The notes beneath the pieces are model-generated. The model made no database searches and was not told the origin of the DNA. It saw nothing but the letters and a program-made list of their open reading frames with translations. A stretch of 64,000 nt of DNA, from assembly GCF_001612555.1 (NCBI RefSeq), contig NZ_CP015110.1, forward strand, positions 496,001 through 560,000. Direction: 5' to 3'. The position numbers and the translations under genes were made by a program. This stretch comes from Acinetobacter sp. TGL-Y2 (GTDB lineage: Bacteria > Pseudomonadota > Gammaproteobacteria > Pseudomonadales > Moraxellaceae). Within the stretch, counting starts at the first letter, position 1; every line of letters starts with the position of its first letter. Shown one piece after another: positions 26,929-37,411 of this stretch.

Positions 26929-27948
26929 TTAAAGTGATTGTTTGAAACATTCAATGACGGTTTTGACAGATTGCCATTCTTCACCTAAATCGAGCTGTTC
27001 CCCAATCTGAATATTCGGAATTTGACCGCGCATACGTTCAAGGCGCTCTTGATTCGGTAGCGGTAAATCGCTGATCGCGTCTAAGGCCAAGCAAGCCGCA
27101 TCACGCTGATTACACACCAATCCCATATCACAGCCGGCTTTTAGTGCTGCAAGAATACGCGCATCTGCACCGCCTGCAACACAAGCAGCCTGCATGGTTA
27201 AATCATCAGAAAAGAGTACACCATCAAACTTAAGTTCTTCGCGAAGCACCTTTTGAATCCAAAACTCAGAAAAGCCCGCAGGATGTGGATCAATATTTTC
27301 ATAAATCACATGGGCAGGCATGAGCGCATCAAGCTGATCTTGTAATTGAATGAAGCTTTGCATGTCATTTTGATGAATTTCGTCATAACTGCGTAAGTCT
27401 ACTGCCGCTGCAATATGCGAGTCGGCCTTGACTGAACCATGTCCTGGGAAATGTTTACCAGTATTGGCCATGCCTGCGCGTTTCATACCTTGCATGAACG
27501 CACCTGCAAGCGGCACGATGTCTTGCATATTTTGTGCAAAAGCACGATCTCCAATGACGTCACTTATCGCATTGAGATCGAGTACTGGCGCAAAGCTAAA
27601 ATCGATGCCGACTGCCAAAACTTCAGTAGCCATGAGCCAGCCACATTGTTCAGCCAATGTCACGGCGCGTTCTGGTTCAGTTAAATAAAGTTTGCCAAAC
27701 TCTCCCATAGCAGGAAGTAGAGTAAAACCTTGTTTTAGACGTTGAACGCGTCCACCTTCTTGGTCAACCGCAATTAAAAGATCAGGACGGATTTGACGCA
27801 TATGATCGGTCAATGCACGCACTTGTTGTGGCGATTCGATATTTCGCGTAAATAAAATGACGCCACCGACTTGCGGAGTTTGCAATAGTTGAATATCTTC
27901 TTGATTAAGTTTTGTGTCCGCAATATCAAGCATCAATGCGCCAATCAT
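26929..27948 (-). CDS. nagZ: Beta-N-acetylhexosaminidase NagZ
   Basis: Glycoside hydrolase family 3 enzyme that removes GlcNAc from anhydro-muropeptides in the cytoplasm during peptidoglycan recycling; in related species this affects AmpC induction. The 339 residues contain the NagZ signature KHFPGHGSVKADSH at 165-178, with the Asp-His dyad at its end, VDQEGGRVQRL at 61-71 and the nucleophile Asp in FSDDLTM near 247. Divergent from prc. Confidence 0.95.
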   Translation of the reverse strand: MIGALMLDIADTKLNQEDIQLLQTPQVGGVILFTRNIESPQQVRALTDHMRQIRPDLLIAVDQEGGRVQRLKQGFTLLPAMGEFGKLYLTEPERAVTLAEQCGWLMATEVLAVGIDFSFAPVLDLNAISDVIGDRAFAQNMQDIVPLAGAFMQGMKRAGMANTGKHFPGHGSVKADSHIAAAVDLRSYDEIHQNDMQSFIQLQDQLDALMPAHVIYENIDPHPAGFSEFWIQKVLREELKFDGVLFSDDLTMQAACVAGGADARILAALKAGCDMGLVCNQRDAACLALDAISDLPLPNQERLERMRGQIPNIQIGEQLDLGEEWQSVKTVIECFKQSL

Positions 27949-28144
27949 AGTGGAATCCGTGGTTGTATTTTTTAAAGAGAAAACAATAACCGAATTTAGT
28001 AATGATTTGCTACATTTTCTCCGTACAGATTATGATAAAACTACACGGCATATACATATAAAGTTGTTTAAGATTTTGAATCTAAAGAATTCACTTCATT
28101 AAACACGATAGAATTTGGTTAATCCAAGGAACGACAAAGTATTT

Positions 28145-30328
28145 ATGAAACTTCAAACAATAGCTTGCGCAGTCGCACTCGCAACAGGTGGTTTATTTTT
28201 TAGTCATGCCATGAATGCCGCAATTGCAGCAACTGAACCTGCTGCGGTCGTTGCACAACAGATTGTACCGACGCAAGAACAGGCATTGGTTTCTCGCCAA
28301 CTGGCAACTTTGGTCGACCGTCAACATTATTTAAACATGCGTTTAGATGCCGCGACCTCAAATCGTATTTTAGATATGTATTTGGACAGTTTAGATCCAG
28401 ATCACAGTCTATTTTTGGCAGATGAAGTCAATAATTATAAGAAAAAATATGGACCCACTTTTGGTGCAGCTTTAAAAGCCGGCAGCTTGGAAGGGCCATA
28501 CAGCATTCATGAGCAATATCGTACCCGACTTAAAGCGTTTTACACCTTTATGTTGGCAGAGCTGAAAAAACCACAAGACTTGAATCAGCCCAATGTCTTT
28601 ATAGAAACGGATCGTGAAAAAGCGCCGTTCTTTAAAACCAAAGCTGAACAAGAAGCACAGTGGAAAAAGATGTTGGTGTCGCAATTAATCAACCTGACCA
28701 TTTCTAAAGAAGAAGATTTAGCCAAGCAAAAAGCGTTAAAAGATGATCCAACATTGGCAGATGGACAAGATTTAACCGCTGCGGAAGATTTGACACCAGT
28801 ACAAACGCTAACCAAGCGATATACCCGTCAGTTAGAACGTATGTCACGAATTAAAAGTGACGATGTTTTGGACAAAACATTAAATGCGATGTTGGCAACC
28901 TACGATCCCCACAGTAATTATTTCCCACCTGTGGATGCAATGGAGCTGAACCGTCAAACCACATTGCAGCTTGAAGGCATTGGGGTATCAATTCGACCTG
29001 AACGTAGCAATGAAGACTACACCAAAATTGAAACCATTGTAGATGGTGGACCTGCCAGCAAAACAGGTCAGGTGAAGTCGGGAGATCGTATCATTGGGGT
29101 TGCTCAAGATGGCGACAAAATGGTGGATGTCATTGGCTGGCCGAGTTCTGAAATTGTCGGTTTGATTCGCGGTAAACGTGGCACGAAAGTCAGCGTTAAA
29201 TTGCTCGGTACGGGTGCGTCCATGAGTCAAGCACGTACAGTGACGATTGTTCGTGATGTGATTCAAGAAGACGATGCTGGCGTACGTACCCGTACTGTGG
29301 AAATTACCCATGATGGTAAAAAACAAGTACTGGGTGTGATTGAAATTCCATCATTTTATTTGAATTATCGTGCCCGCCGTGCAGGGGATAGTTATCGCTC
29401 TGTTTCAGAAGACACCAATAATGCTTTAAAGTCATTGGCTGCCAAAAATGTTGCCGGGATTATTATTGATTTACGTAATAACCCAGGTGGCTCACTTGAA
29501 GAAGTGGCTAAAATGATTGGTCAAGTGGTGAAGTCTGGCCCAGTGGTCCAAATCCGAGATGGTAACGGCAATGTTAGCGTTTTTGAAGATAGCGATGGTG
29601 GTGCTCAAACCTATACAGGACCACTGGCGGTCATGATTAACTTGGCCTCAGCATCTGCAAGTGAGATTTATTCAGCTGCCATTCAAGATTATGGTCGTGG
29701 TATCGTGATTGGTAGCACCACGACAGGTAAAGGAACAGCGCAGGTTCAACTGGACAGTTTGGCCTATGGTCAAGCGACCTTAACTCAGCGTAAATTTTAC
29801 CGTATTACGGGCGGAAGTACCCAAAATAAAGGGGTAATTCCAGATGTGAAACTGGTGGATATCTATGATGAAGAGTTTGGCGAGCGTAAAGCCAAAAATG
29901 CCTTGGTTTGGGATACCATTCCAACCGCGCCATTTAAGCGTGAAGGTGAAATTCAATCTTATGTGCCGCAGCTGAGCGCGAAATCTAAGCAACGTGTCGC
30001 AGCAGATTCACAGTTCCAGTATTTAGAAATGCGTAAAAGTATTACAGAATCTGTGAAAGATCAGAAGAAAGTCGTACTTGATTTGACGCAGCGGAAGGCG
30101 GAATTATCGGCTTTGGAGCAAAAAACCTTGCAAGCAGAAAATAAGCGCCGCTTGGAAACAGGGAAAAAGCCTTATTCAAACTGGGAAAGTTACCAAGCCT
30201 CACTCGATGCTTTGGCTGAGTCTAGAGCCAAAATGAAAGCAAACAAACGTCCTGCCTTACCTGAAGAAGAAACTTTTGTGATTGAAGCGGCAAATGTTTT
30301 ACTGGACCTAAACGCTTTGCAAAAATAA
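28145..30328 (+). CDS. prc: Carboxy-terminal processing protease Prc/Tsp
   Basis: Periplasmic PDZ serine protease of family S41A that trims or degrades proteins from their C-termini, including cell-wall hydrolases and lipoproteins. The frame opens at a TTG, but the ATG at 28145 begins the signal peptide (MKLQTIACAVALATGG, cleaved after about residue 29), giving 727 residues. Order: Tsp N-terminal domain, PDZ (about 235-325, EGIGVSIRPE), S41 core and a C-terminal DUF3340-type extension. The Ser-Lys dyad aligns at S504 (SASASEIY) and K529 (TTTGKGTAQ). Confidence 0.95.
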   Translation: MKLQTIACAVALATGGLFFSHAMNAAIAATEPAAVVAQQIVPTQEQALVSRQLATLVDRQHYLNMRLDAATSNRILDMYLDSLDPDHSLFLADEVNNYKKKYGPTFGAALKAGSLEGPYSIHEQYRTRLKAFYTFMLAELKKPQDLNQPNVFIETDREKAPFFKTKAEQEAQWKKMLVSQLINLTISKEEDLAKQKALKDDPTLADGQDLTAAEDLTPVQTLTKRYTRQLERMSRIKSDDVLDKTLNAMLATYDPHSNYFPPVDAMELNRQTTLQLEGIGVSIRPERSNEDYTKIETIVDGGPASKTGQVKSGDRIIGVAQDGDKMVDVIGWPSSEIVGLIRGKRGTKVSVKLLGTGASMSQARTVTIVRDVIQEDDAGVRTRTVEITHDGKKQVLGVIEIPSFYLNYRARRAGDSYRSVSEDTNNALKSLAAKNVAGIIIDLRNNPGGSLEEVAKMIGQVVKSGPVVQIRDGNGNVSVFEDSDGGAQTYTGPLAVMINLASASASEIYSAAIQDYGRGIVIGSTTTGKGTAQVQLDSLAYGQATLTQRKFYRITGGSTQNKGVIPDVKLVDIYDEEFGERKAKNALVWDTIPTAPFKREGEIQSYVPQLSAKSKQRVAADSQFQYLEMRKSITESVKDQKKVVLDLTQRKAELSALEQKTLQAENKRRLETGKKPYSNWESYQASLDALAESRAKMKANKRPALPEEETFVIEAANVLLDLNALQK

Positions 30329-30353
30329 TTAAGTCACTTATCAAATAAAGTTA

Positions 30354-30381
30354 AAAATGGCATATTTATCTATGCCATTTT
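30354..30381 (+). terminator. Hairpin terminator of prc
   Basis: AAAATGGCATA and TATGCCATTTT form a perfect 11-base stem around TTTATC, just after the prc stop. The T run is short. Confidence 0.7.
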
Positions 30382-30540
30382 GACTTAGTTTGCTCAAAAA
30401 TAACTTGACCTTCAATGAGATGGTGATATCGTTGTAGGCGACAAATACTCATTAAAAAGTTGAACCTTCTTACATTTTTATGCTGTATTTTGGGGCTTAA
30501 ATAAAAGAATAACTAGGTTTAGGAATGGAATAGTCTTTAT

Positions 30541-32598
30541 ATGATTCATATGAGTTATGATTATGCAATTGTGGCGGGTTCTGCTCTAGCGGCAGTGATT
30601 ACCTGTTATATTGCTATTTCATATGAACAACTGATTTATTCTAATAAAAGTGCCTTCGGTCAGAAGGCACTTTTTGTTATGAGCGGGATGATTTTTGGCT
30701 TTGCCATTTGGCTGATGCATTTTGTGGGCATGCTGGCCTGTCATTTGCCAGAAGGTTATAGCTTCTCATCTGGATTGACCTTCTTTTCTTATATTATTGC
30801 CATGATGGCATCAACCTTTGCCGTTTGGCTCATCACAAGAGATACTCTACCCCTTGCACGCTTGGTGCTTGGTTCTTTCCTGATGGGAATGGGGATCTCA
30901 GGCATGCACTATATCGGCATGATGGGGTTAATCGTACCGAACTATGTACTTCACTACAATTTGCTTTTGGTCATTTTTTCAGTCTTGATTGCCATTTGTG
31001 GTTCAGGTTTGGCTTTTTGGCTGATGTTTAAATACAAACAGACGCTGACCAATAAGTTTCTCTATAAGCTCTCTACAGCGACCATGATTGCTCTTAGTAT
31101 TGTCGGTATGCACTATACCGGTATGGCAGCGGCTTCATTTCACTTTGTTCCTGAAACACTTAAATCACTCAACAATATTCCAGGCGAACAAGGCTTAATG
31201 CTGTTTGTAGTGATTTTTTTGACCTGTCTGGTACTGATAGCAACCTTTGCTGTGGCCGTGTTAGAGCTTCGATTGGAACAAAGAAATCAAGAATTATTAA
31301 GCATGAACAAGGAGTTGAAAGGTCTAGCGCTACAAGATAATTTAACCAAACTTCCAAATCGTTTATTTTTAATCGAATATACAAATTCGTTATTCGCATT
31401 ACAAAAATATTCGCGTAGCAAAATTGCCTTTATTTATATCGATATAGATCGCTTCAAAGCAGTCAATGATGCGTTTGGACATCATATTGGGGATGAGCTT
31501 TTGGTTAAACTGGCGCATCGTTTACATGCACTGCTTGAATCCAATCAAAAACTGATTCGCATTGGTGGAGATGAGTTTTTATTGGTCATAGAGGAGTTTT
31601 CTGCAGATCGTATCGACAAAGTGGCAGATGCTGTTTTACAAAGAATTCAGGAAAGTTTTACGGTATCGAGTAAAGAAATCAATATTTCGGCCAGTTTGGG
31701 TGTGGTGTATTACCCAGATCATGGCAATAATTTGCATGATCTACTGATCAATGCTGATGCAGCTATGTTGATGTCAAAACAGCAGGGGCGTAATACTTAC
31801 AGCGTATTTAATTATTCTTTAGATCAACAAGAAGTGGCACGCAGTCAGTCCAAACTGATTAATGATCTGTATAAAGCAGTAGAAGAGCAACAGTTTGTGC
31901 TGTTTTATCAGCCAAAATTTACTTCAGATTTTAAAATCTGTGGGGTAGAAGCTTTAATTCGCTGGAAACATCCAAGTTTGGGTTTGCTTGCGCCGAATAT
32001 GTTTATTGAAGGTGCGGAACAAACCGGTTTAATTATTAAAATGGGCTACTGGGCACTTGAACAAGCCTGTATGCAAATTCAAACATGGACAGCGGATCAA
32101 AGACCTTTTTGCCCCATTGCTGTGAATTTATCCGCGGTGCAGTTTGAGCATAAGCCTTTAATTGAGACATTACGCCGTCTGATTGAAAAGTACCAAATTG
32201 ATCCTGGTCATTTGATTATTGAAATTACAGAATCTACGGCCATGCATCATATTGATGTCAGTATTCGCACTTTTGAAAAACTACGTAATTTGGGTATAAA
32301 CCTCGCTATTGATGATTTTGGTACAGGACATTCGAGTTTCTTATATTTAAAAGATTTACCTGTAGATGAGTTGAAAATAGACCGCGAATTTATCCGTAAT
32401 TTGTCTGACGGTTCAAAAGAAGAAATTATTTTAGAAAGTATTATTCAACTGGCCAATCGATTAGGTCTAATTGTCACTGCTGAGGGAGTGGAAACCCAGC
32501 AACAAGCAAACATCTTAAAACGTTTAGGTTGTCAGCAATTCCAAGGCTATTTGTTGGCGATGCCACTGCCTGTTGATCGTCTCGAATCGACCTTTTAA
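30541..32598 (+). CDS. MHYT-GGDEF-EAL c-di-GMP enzyme
   Basis: Integral membrane c-di-GMP enzyme of 685 residues. Seven hydrophobic helices in about 1-245 carry MHYT-type motifs (WLMHFVGM, GMHYIGM, GMHYTGM), thought to bind metal or sense oxygen, CO or NO. The GGDEF domain is intact (GGDEF at 342-346) but lacks the RxxD inhibitory site. The EAL domain keeps EAL at 470-472 and the DDFGTGHSS loop. Both synthesis and breakdown of c-di-GMP are therefore possible from sequence. It is a single gene; an AGGAATGGA site precedes the ATG. A possible effector, the hydrolase with a PilZ-like tail, lies 5 kb away. Confidence 0.9.
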   Translation: MIHMSYDYAIVAGSALAAVITCYIAISYEQLIYSNKSAFGQKALFVMSGMIFGFAIWLMHFVGMLACHLPEGYSFSSGLTFFSYIIAMMASTFAVWLITRDTLPLARLVLGSFLMGMGISGMHYIGMMGLIVPNYVLHYNLLLVIFSVLIAICGSGLAFWLMFKYKQTLTNKFLYKLSTATMIALSIVGMHYTGMAAASFHFVPETLKSLNNIPGEQGLMLFVVIFLTCLVLIATFAVAVLELRLEQRNQELLSMNKELKGLALQDNLTKLPNRLFLIEYTNSLFALQKYSRSKIAFIYIDIDRFKAVNDAFGHHIGDELLVKLAHRLHALLESNQKLIRIGGDEFLLVIEEFSADRIDKVADAVLQRIQESFTVSSKEINISASLGVVYYPDHGNNLHDLLINADAAMLMSKQQGRNTYSVFNYSLDQQEVARSQSKLINDLYKAVEEQQFVLFYQPKFTSDFKICGVEALIRWKHPSLGLLAPNMFIEGAEQTGLIIKMGYWALEQACMQIQTWTADQRPFCPIAVNLSAVQFEHKPLIETLRRLIEKYQIDPGHLIIEITESTAMHHIDVSIRTFEKLRNLGINLAIDDFGTGHSSFLYLKDLPVDELKIDREFIRNLSDGSKEEIILESIIQLANRLGLIVTAEGVETQQQANILKRLGCQQFQGYLLAMPLPVDRLESTF

Positions 32599-32729
32599 AT
32601 CGACATTCAATTTTATGGCTTTGTGAGGATGACATTCACATTGGTCATTGATCTGCTACAATATCGCAAATTTTATGTCTTGATCGAATCTGATCATTTG
32701 CGCTGCGTGTCTGCAGTAGGTATTTTTGA

Positions 32730-34322
32730 ATGAGCTTTAAAGAAGAATTGGCGGCGCAGGTCGCACAGCGACGTACGTTCGCAATTATTTCCCACCCCGA
32801 TGCGGGTAAAACCACCATGACAGAAAAATTGCTGTTGTGGGGTCAAGCGATTCAGATTGCTGGGATGGTCAAAAGCCGTAAGTCAGACCGTGCTGCCACC
32901 TCGGATTGGATGGAAATGGAAAAAGAGCGTGGGATTTCGATTACCACCTCTGTGATGCAGTTCCCCTATAAAAATCACATGATTAACCTGCTCGACACCC
33001 CTGGGCATGAAGACTTTTCCGAAGATACGTATCGTACTTTGACCGCAGTCGACTCAGCGCTCATGGTGATTGATGGTGCAAAAGGGGTCGAGGACCGCAC
33101 CATTAAATTGATGGAAGTGTGTCGTATGCGTGACACCCCAATCATTTCTTTTGTCAACAAAATGGACCGTGAAATTCGTGAGCCTTTAGAGCTTTTGAAT
33201 GAAATTGAAAACGTTCTTAAAATCAGCTGTGTACCCTTAACGTGGCCTTTAGGGACAGGGCGTGATTTCGCTGGTGTGTACAATTTAATAGAAGAAAAAT
33301 TTTACGTGTACAAAGCCGGTTTTGGGTCAACCATTACAGACATTGAAGTTCGTGATGGTTATGACTATCCAGATTTGCGTGAAAAAGTCGGTGACTTGGC
33401 TTGGAAAGCATTTGAAGAATCGCTTGAATTGGTACAAATGGCGAATGAGCCACTTGACCGTGAAGCATTCTTGGCAGGTCGTCAAACACCTGTGTTGTTT
33501 GGTACAGCACTTGGTAACTTTGGTGTAGACCATGTGCTAAATGCATTTAGCACTTATGCGCCGGCCCCTAAAGCACATCCAACCGCAGCGCGTATCGTGG
33601 AAGCGGCTGAAGAAGGTTTCACAGGTTTTGTCTTTAAGATTCAAGCCAATATGGATCCGAAACACCGTGACCGTATTGCGTTCATGCGCATTTGTTCAGG
33701 TCGCTATGAAAAAGGCTTGAAAATGAAGCATGTACGTCTAGATAAAGATGTACGTATCAGTGATGCTTTAACGTTTTTGGCAGGCGACCGTCAGCATTTA
33801 GAAGAAGCATGGCCGGGCGATATCATTGGTTTGCATAACCACGGGACCATTCAGATTGGCGATACCTTTACTTCAGGTGAAAAACTTCAATTTACCGGTA
33901 TTCCGCACTTTGCACCTGAAATGTTCCGTCGCGTTCGCTTAAAAGATCCATTGAAATCAAAACAGCTCCAAAAAGGTCTGAAAGAACTTTCTGAAGAAGG
34001 CGCAACACAGGTCTTTATGCCACAAAATAGCAACGACCTGATTGTGGGCGCTGTGGGTGTGCTACAGTTTGAAGTGGTGGCATACCGTTTAAAAGAAGAA
34101 TACAAAGTAGATTGTGTTTATGAGCCTATCAGTATCAATACGGTTCGTTGGGTTTCTTGTGATGATGAGAAAAAGTTCAATGAATTTAAGAAAAAGGCAC
34201 ATGATCAGCTGTCTTTAGATGGCGGTGGGCATTTGACTTATCTTGCACCGAGCCGTGTTAATTTACAGCTCATGCAAGAGCGCTACCCAGACATTAACTT
34301 CCGTGCGACGCGTGAACATTAA
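32730..34322 (+). CDS. prfC: Peptide chain release factor 3
   Basis: Translational GTPase that recycles RF1 and RF2 from the ribosome after peptide release. The 530 residues match the family. G1 SHPDAGKT is at 21-28, G3 DTPGHEDF near 90 and G4 NKMDRE near 143. The RF3 C-terminal domain follows ([16 protein letters not shown] near 440). Single gene with a terminator behind it. Confidence 0.97.
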   Translation: MSFKEELAAQVAQRRTFAIISHPDAGKTTMTEKLLLWGQAIQIAGMVKSRKSDRAATSDWMEMEKERGISITTSVMQFPYKNHMINLLDTPGHEDFSEDTYRTLTAVDSALMVIDGAKGVEDRTIKLMEVCRMRDTPIISFVNKMDREIREPLELLNEIENVLKISCVPLTWPLGTGRDFAGVYNLIEEKFYVYKAGFGSTITDIEVRDGYDYPDLREKVGDLAWKAFEESLELVQMANEPLDREAFLAGRQTPVLFGTALGNFGVDHVLNAFSTYAPAPKAHPTAARIVEAAEEGFTGFVFKIQANMDPKHRDRIAFMRICSGRYEKGLKMKHVRLDKDVRISDALTFLAGDRQHLEEAWPGDIIGLHNHGTIQIGDTFTSGEKLQFTGIPHFAPEMFRRVRLKDPLKSKQLQKGLKELSEEGATQVFMPQNSNDLIVGAVGVLQFEVVAYRLKEEYKVDCVYEPISINTVRWVSCDDEKKFNEFKKKAHDQLSLDGGGHLTYLAPSRVNLQLMQERYPDINFRATREH

Positions 34323-34346
34323 TTTAAGCCTTAACCTATAGGCATA

Positions 34347-34379
34347 ACAAAAACAGCTTCTTGATGAGGCTGTTTTTGT
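34347..34379 (+). terminator. Intrinsic terminator of prfC
   Basis: ACAAAAACAGC and GCTGTTTTTGT form a perfect 11-base stem around TTCTTGATGAG. Confidence 0.8.
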
Positions 34380-34452
34380 ATCCATCTCAGTCCAAGATAA
34401 GTGTTAATATTTACTCAGAACATTCAATGTATTGGTAAGAGGAACTTTGGTC

Positions 34453-35271
34453 ATGCAGCGCTATACCCTGAAAATGCTCATTGTGGGAACATGTGCATTG
34501 AGCCTGATGGCGTGTGACACAAAAACAGAAAAAAACAAAGAGCCTGAAAAAGTAGAAAAGGTGATAAAGGTAGAAAACCCGGATGTATTGCCATTTTTAA
34601 ACATACAGGAAGGTAAAGCCAAATACGCCGTACCCTTTTGTGAAAAGAAAAACTGTATCGAGATGGATATTCAGACCATTCAAACGCAAGACGCATGGAT
34701 GAATCAATGGATTGGGGAAAATCAGTCGCAAGTCATTCAAGATCAAATTGGTCTCAAACAAGCCATGACTTTGCAACAAGCCGTTGATGCTTATGTTAAA
34801 CAGTCAGATCAGTGGCAACAGGAATTTATTAAAAACAAAGCCTACGAGCTACATTTGAGTACGCGTATTGCCGCACAGCGTAACCAGTTTGTATTATTAC
34901 AAGTCATTGTGAATTCAAAACAAGCGGAAGTAACGGTGAAAGATCGTGGTTACTTCTTTGTGGCAGATCGTCAAGCGCAGAAAAAACTGGGCATATTGGA
35001 TATCTTGCAACCCAGTCAACAAAATGCAATGAATGAGATTGTACAGACCCAATATACAGCGTGGTTAAAAGAACAAACCGCTGAAGTGAAAAAGACTGCA
35101 CCGAAAAAGCTGTATTGGGGGCAAAATGATTGGTTCTTTGATGGGGAAGGCATTGGGATTCATTACCGTGCCAGTGAAATTGTCAAAGATGGCAAACAAC
35201 TGGATCTGTATTTAACCAAAGCACAGACCCAAATGATGCTCAAACCCGAAATATTCCAAAAAATGTTTTAA
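34453..35271 (+). CDS. Lipoprotein, RsiV/DUF3298-like, paralogue 1
   Basis: Lipoprotein of 272 residues. I start at the ATG at 34453, nine bases behind AGAGGA, rather than at the upstream TTG; this gives a normal signal with lipobox LMAC. A charged Lys/Glu linker follows. The rest resembles the next gene in plan: a short Cys pair (CEKKNCIEMDIQTIQ), a helical stretch, then a beta-rich domain (LSTRIAAQRNQFVLLQVIV, WFFDGEGIGIHYRASEI). That pattern resembles DUF3298/RsiV-type domains but lacks the GGAHG motif of paralogue 2. Function unknown. Confidence 0.7.
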   Translation: MQRYTLKMLIVGTCALSLMACDTKTEKNKEPEKVEKVIKVENPDVLPFLNIQEGKAKYAVPFCEKKNCIEMDIQTIQTQDAWMNQWIGENQSQVIQDQIGLKQAMTLQQAVDAYVKQSDQWQQEFIKNKAYELHLSTRIAAQRNQFVLLQVIVNSKQAEVTVKDRGYFFVADRQAQKKLGILDILQPSQQNAMNEIVQTQYTAWLKEQTAEVKKTAPKKLYWGQNDWFFDGEGIGIHYRASEIVKDGKQLDLYLTKAQTQMMLKPEIFQKMF

Positions 35272-35401
35272 AGCAAAATTGAGTGATTGCAGACATCTTG
35301 AAATGCCTGCGAAACCGATACAAATGAAAGTTGAGCATTGAAACTCAAAGCGTTAGGCTCAATTCACCAATAACTGCAACATGCTGTGAAAGGTTTGTGT
35401 A

Positions 35402-36403
35402 ATGTCAAAAAAACAAAATATCTGGGCTTTAACCTTACTTGCTTCTGCACTGACACTGAGTGCATGTCAGCCAAAAGTTGAAAAGAAAGAAGAGCCTGTA
35501 GTCGATCAAACGAGTACATCTGAGGTTCAACCTGCCATTCTTCGTTTAGAAGGCAAGACTGAAAAGGTGCCTGTTGTTTTGGCTGAATGTGAGGGTAATA
35601 GCTGTCCTGAAATATCCATTGACCGCTTACAAACCAATCAATTTGTTTTAGATGGACTGATTGATCAAGCCATTTTGAAGCATTTAAAATCGCTACTTGA
35701 AAATACCGATCAAACGCCAAACCAAACGTCAAATCAAGCGCAAAAGCAAAACCAAAGTGATACCACAGCAAACACAGCCAAAGTCGATACAGAAGCATCT
35801 GCTAGCGATGTGGCTGAAGTGAAAACAGCAGCGCAGTTGTTGAGTGATCAAGTACAGCCTTATGTAAATCGCTTTTTGGCTTTAGATACTGAGCTAAAAA
35901 ATTTAGGTGCAGGGCATCAAATTAGTCTGAGTATTAGCCCTAAAATTTTAAATTCTGAAGGTGCGCTTGCAACAGTGGTACTCAACACCAGTAGTTATTT
36001 GGGCGGCGCACATGGTGCTTCATCTCAGACCTATTTTAACTTTGATTTGAAGTCTCAAAAACAGGTTGAGCTTGACCATATTTTATTGCCCAAGCAAAAA
36101 GCACAGCTTAATACGCTTGCGCATCAGGCCTTTAAAGCATGGGTACTTGAATCTAAGCTTGCAGAAAGTGTCGAAGAATATGAGCAAGCTTGGAAATTTA
36201 ATTTAACTCAAAATTTTTACCTAGGTAAACAAGGTCTTATTTTACAATATGCTGAATATGAAATTGGTCCTTATATCGTGGGCTTACCGCGTTTAACCAT
36301 TCCTTATGATCAGTTGGCTTCAATTCTGAAACCTGAATATTTACCTGAAACAGTGAAGGATGCTGCATCAGCATCTGAAACCTCAGTTCAGCCAAAAGTC
36401 TAA
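35402..36403 (+). CDS. Lipoprotein with DUF3298 (RsiV-like) domain, paralogue 2
   Basis: Lipoprotein of 333 residues with lipobox LSAC and a Lys/Glu linker. The Cys pair CEGNSCPEISIDRLQ matches CEKKNC in the preceding gene. A Gln/Asn/Thr/Ala-rich low-complexity insert covers about 100-140. The C-terminal DUF3298 domain has the signature SSYLGGAHGASSQTYFNFDL near 198-217 and GLILQYAEYEIGPYIVGLP near 280. In RsiV this domain binds lysozyme, which makes cell-wall or lysozyme sensing a possibility, though only by distant resemblance. The TatD gene follows after five bases, so they are co-transcribed. Confidence 0.75.
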   Translation: MSKKQNIWALTLLASALTLSACQPKVEKKEEPVVDQTSTSEVQPAILRLEGKTEKVPVVLAECEGNSCPEISIDRLQTNQFVLDGLIDQAILKHLKSLLENTDQTPNQTSNQAQKQNQSDTTANTAKVDTEASASDVAEVKTAAQLLSDQVQPYVNRFLALDTELKNLGAGHQISLSISPKILNSEGALATVVLNTSSYLGGAHGASSQTYFNFDLKSQKQVELDHILLPKQKAQLNTLAHQAFKAWVLESKLAESVEEYEQAWKFNLTQNFYLGKQGLILQYAEYEIGPYIVGLPRLTIPYDQLASILKPEYLPETVKDAASASETSVQPKV

Positions 36404-36408
36404 GTAGC

Positions 36409-37236
36409 ATGCCAGTTCCCGCATTATTTGATACTCATACGCATTTTGATGTGTCTGACTTTGATCATGATCGTGAACAATTGGCCTATCATGCCAAGCA
36501 GGTCGGTGTCGAAGCGTTGGTGCTGATTGGCTTTTTGCAACAGCGCTTTAAGACTTTGCTTGCAACACATCATTTTATTAATGGATTAAGCGTTGCACCC
36601 AAAAGCTATTTGGCACCGGGACTGCATCCTTTTTATATTGAGCAGCATCAGTCCTTAGATCTGCTTGATTTAGAGGAGATTTTGAAGACCGAAGAGTGTG
36701 TGGCAATCGGTGAAATTGGACTCGATACTTTCATAAAAGCCCACAAAGAGTATGCGATTTTTCAAAAGCAAAAAGATTTTTTTTCAGCGCAAATTGAATT
36801 GGCGCAGCAATTTAATTTACCTATTTTATTGCATATTCGAAAATCTCATGCTGAGGTTTTGGCTTTACTCAAACAGCATCAGTTTAAACAAGGGGGCATC
36901 GCACATGCCTTTAGTGGGGGTGTGGAAGAAGCGAAAGCCTTTGTAAAATTGGGCTTTAAAATTGGTATTACGGGACAGATTACCAACCCGAATGCCAAAA
37001 GACTGCACCAAGTGGTGCAGGCTATCGGTCTTGAGCATTTGGTTTTAGAAACGGATTGTCCAGATATGACACCGCTTTGCTGTCAAAGTTCAACGGAGCA
37101 TCGAACTCGAAATACGCCTGTAAATCTGCCTTATGTGCTTGATGGTCTGGCTGAGAGTTTGAATATCGATAAAATAAAATTAGCAGATCAGCTTTGGCAA
37201 AACTCATTATCAGCATTACATCTTAAAAATGCTTGA
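36409..37236 (+). CDS. TatD-family metal-dependent hydrolase
   Basis: TIM-barrel metallohydrolase of the TatD/YcfH family (DNase or related phosphodiesterase activity) with 275 residues. The metal site is visible: DTHTHFD at 8-14, the Glu in AIGEIGLD near 104-111, HIRKSHAEV near 142-150, HAFSGG near 166-171 and ETDCPDMTPL near 209-218. It follows the DUF3298 lipoprotein gene by five bases without a strong ribosome site, so translation is probably coupled. Confidence 0.9.
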   Translation: MPVPALFDTHTHFDVSDFDHDREQLAYHAKQVGVEALVLIGFLQQRFKTLLATHHFINGLSVAPKSYLAPGLHPFYIEQHQSLDLLDLEEILKTEECVAIGEIGLDTFIKAHKEYAIFQKQKDFFSAQIELAQQFNLPILLHIRKSHAEVLALLKQHQFKQGGIAHAFSGGVEEAKAFVKLGFKIGITGQITNPNAKRLHQVVQAIGLEHLVLETDCPDMTPLCCQSSTEHRTRNTPVNLPYVLDGLAESLNIDKIKLADQLWQNSLSALHLKNA

Positions 37237-37411
37237 TCTGAATGACATTTAAAATTGAATAATAATCTAAAAATTACAATTTAAAAATTATAAAAATGGC
37301 CTGTCAAAATTTAACCAATCCATAACATTCAAATCATTAAATAAGCATACATTAAAGTAGTACTCATTCATTCGCTTAATAATAAATTATACCCAGCCGG
37401 AGGATTTACCT

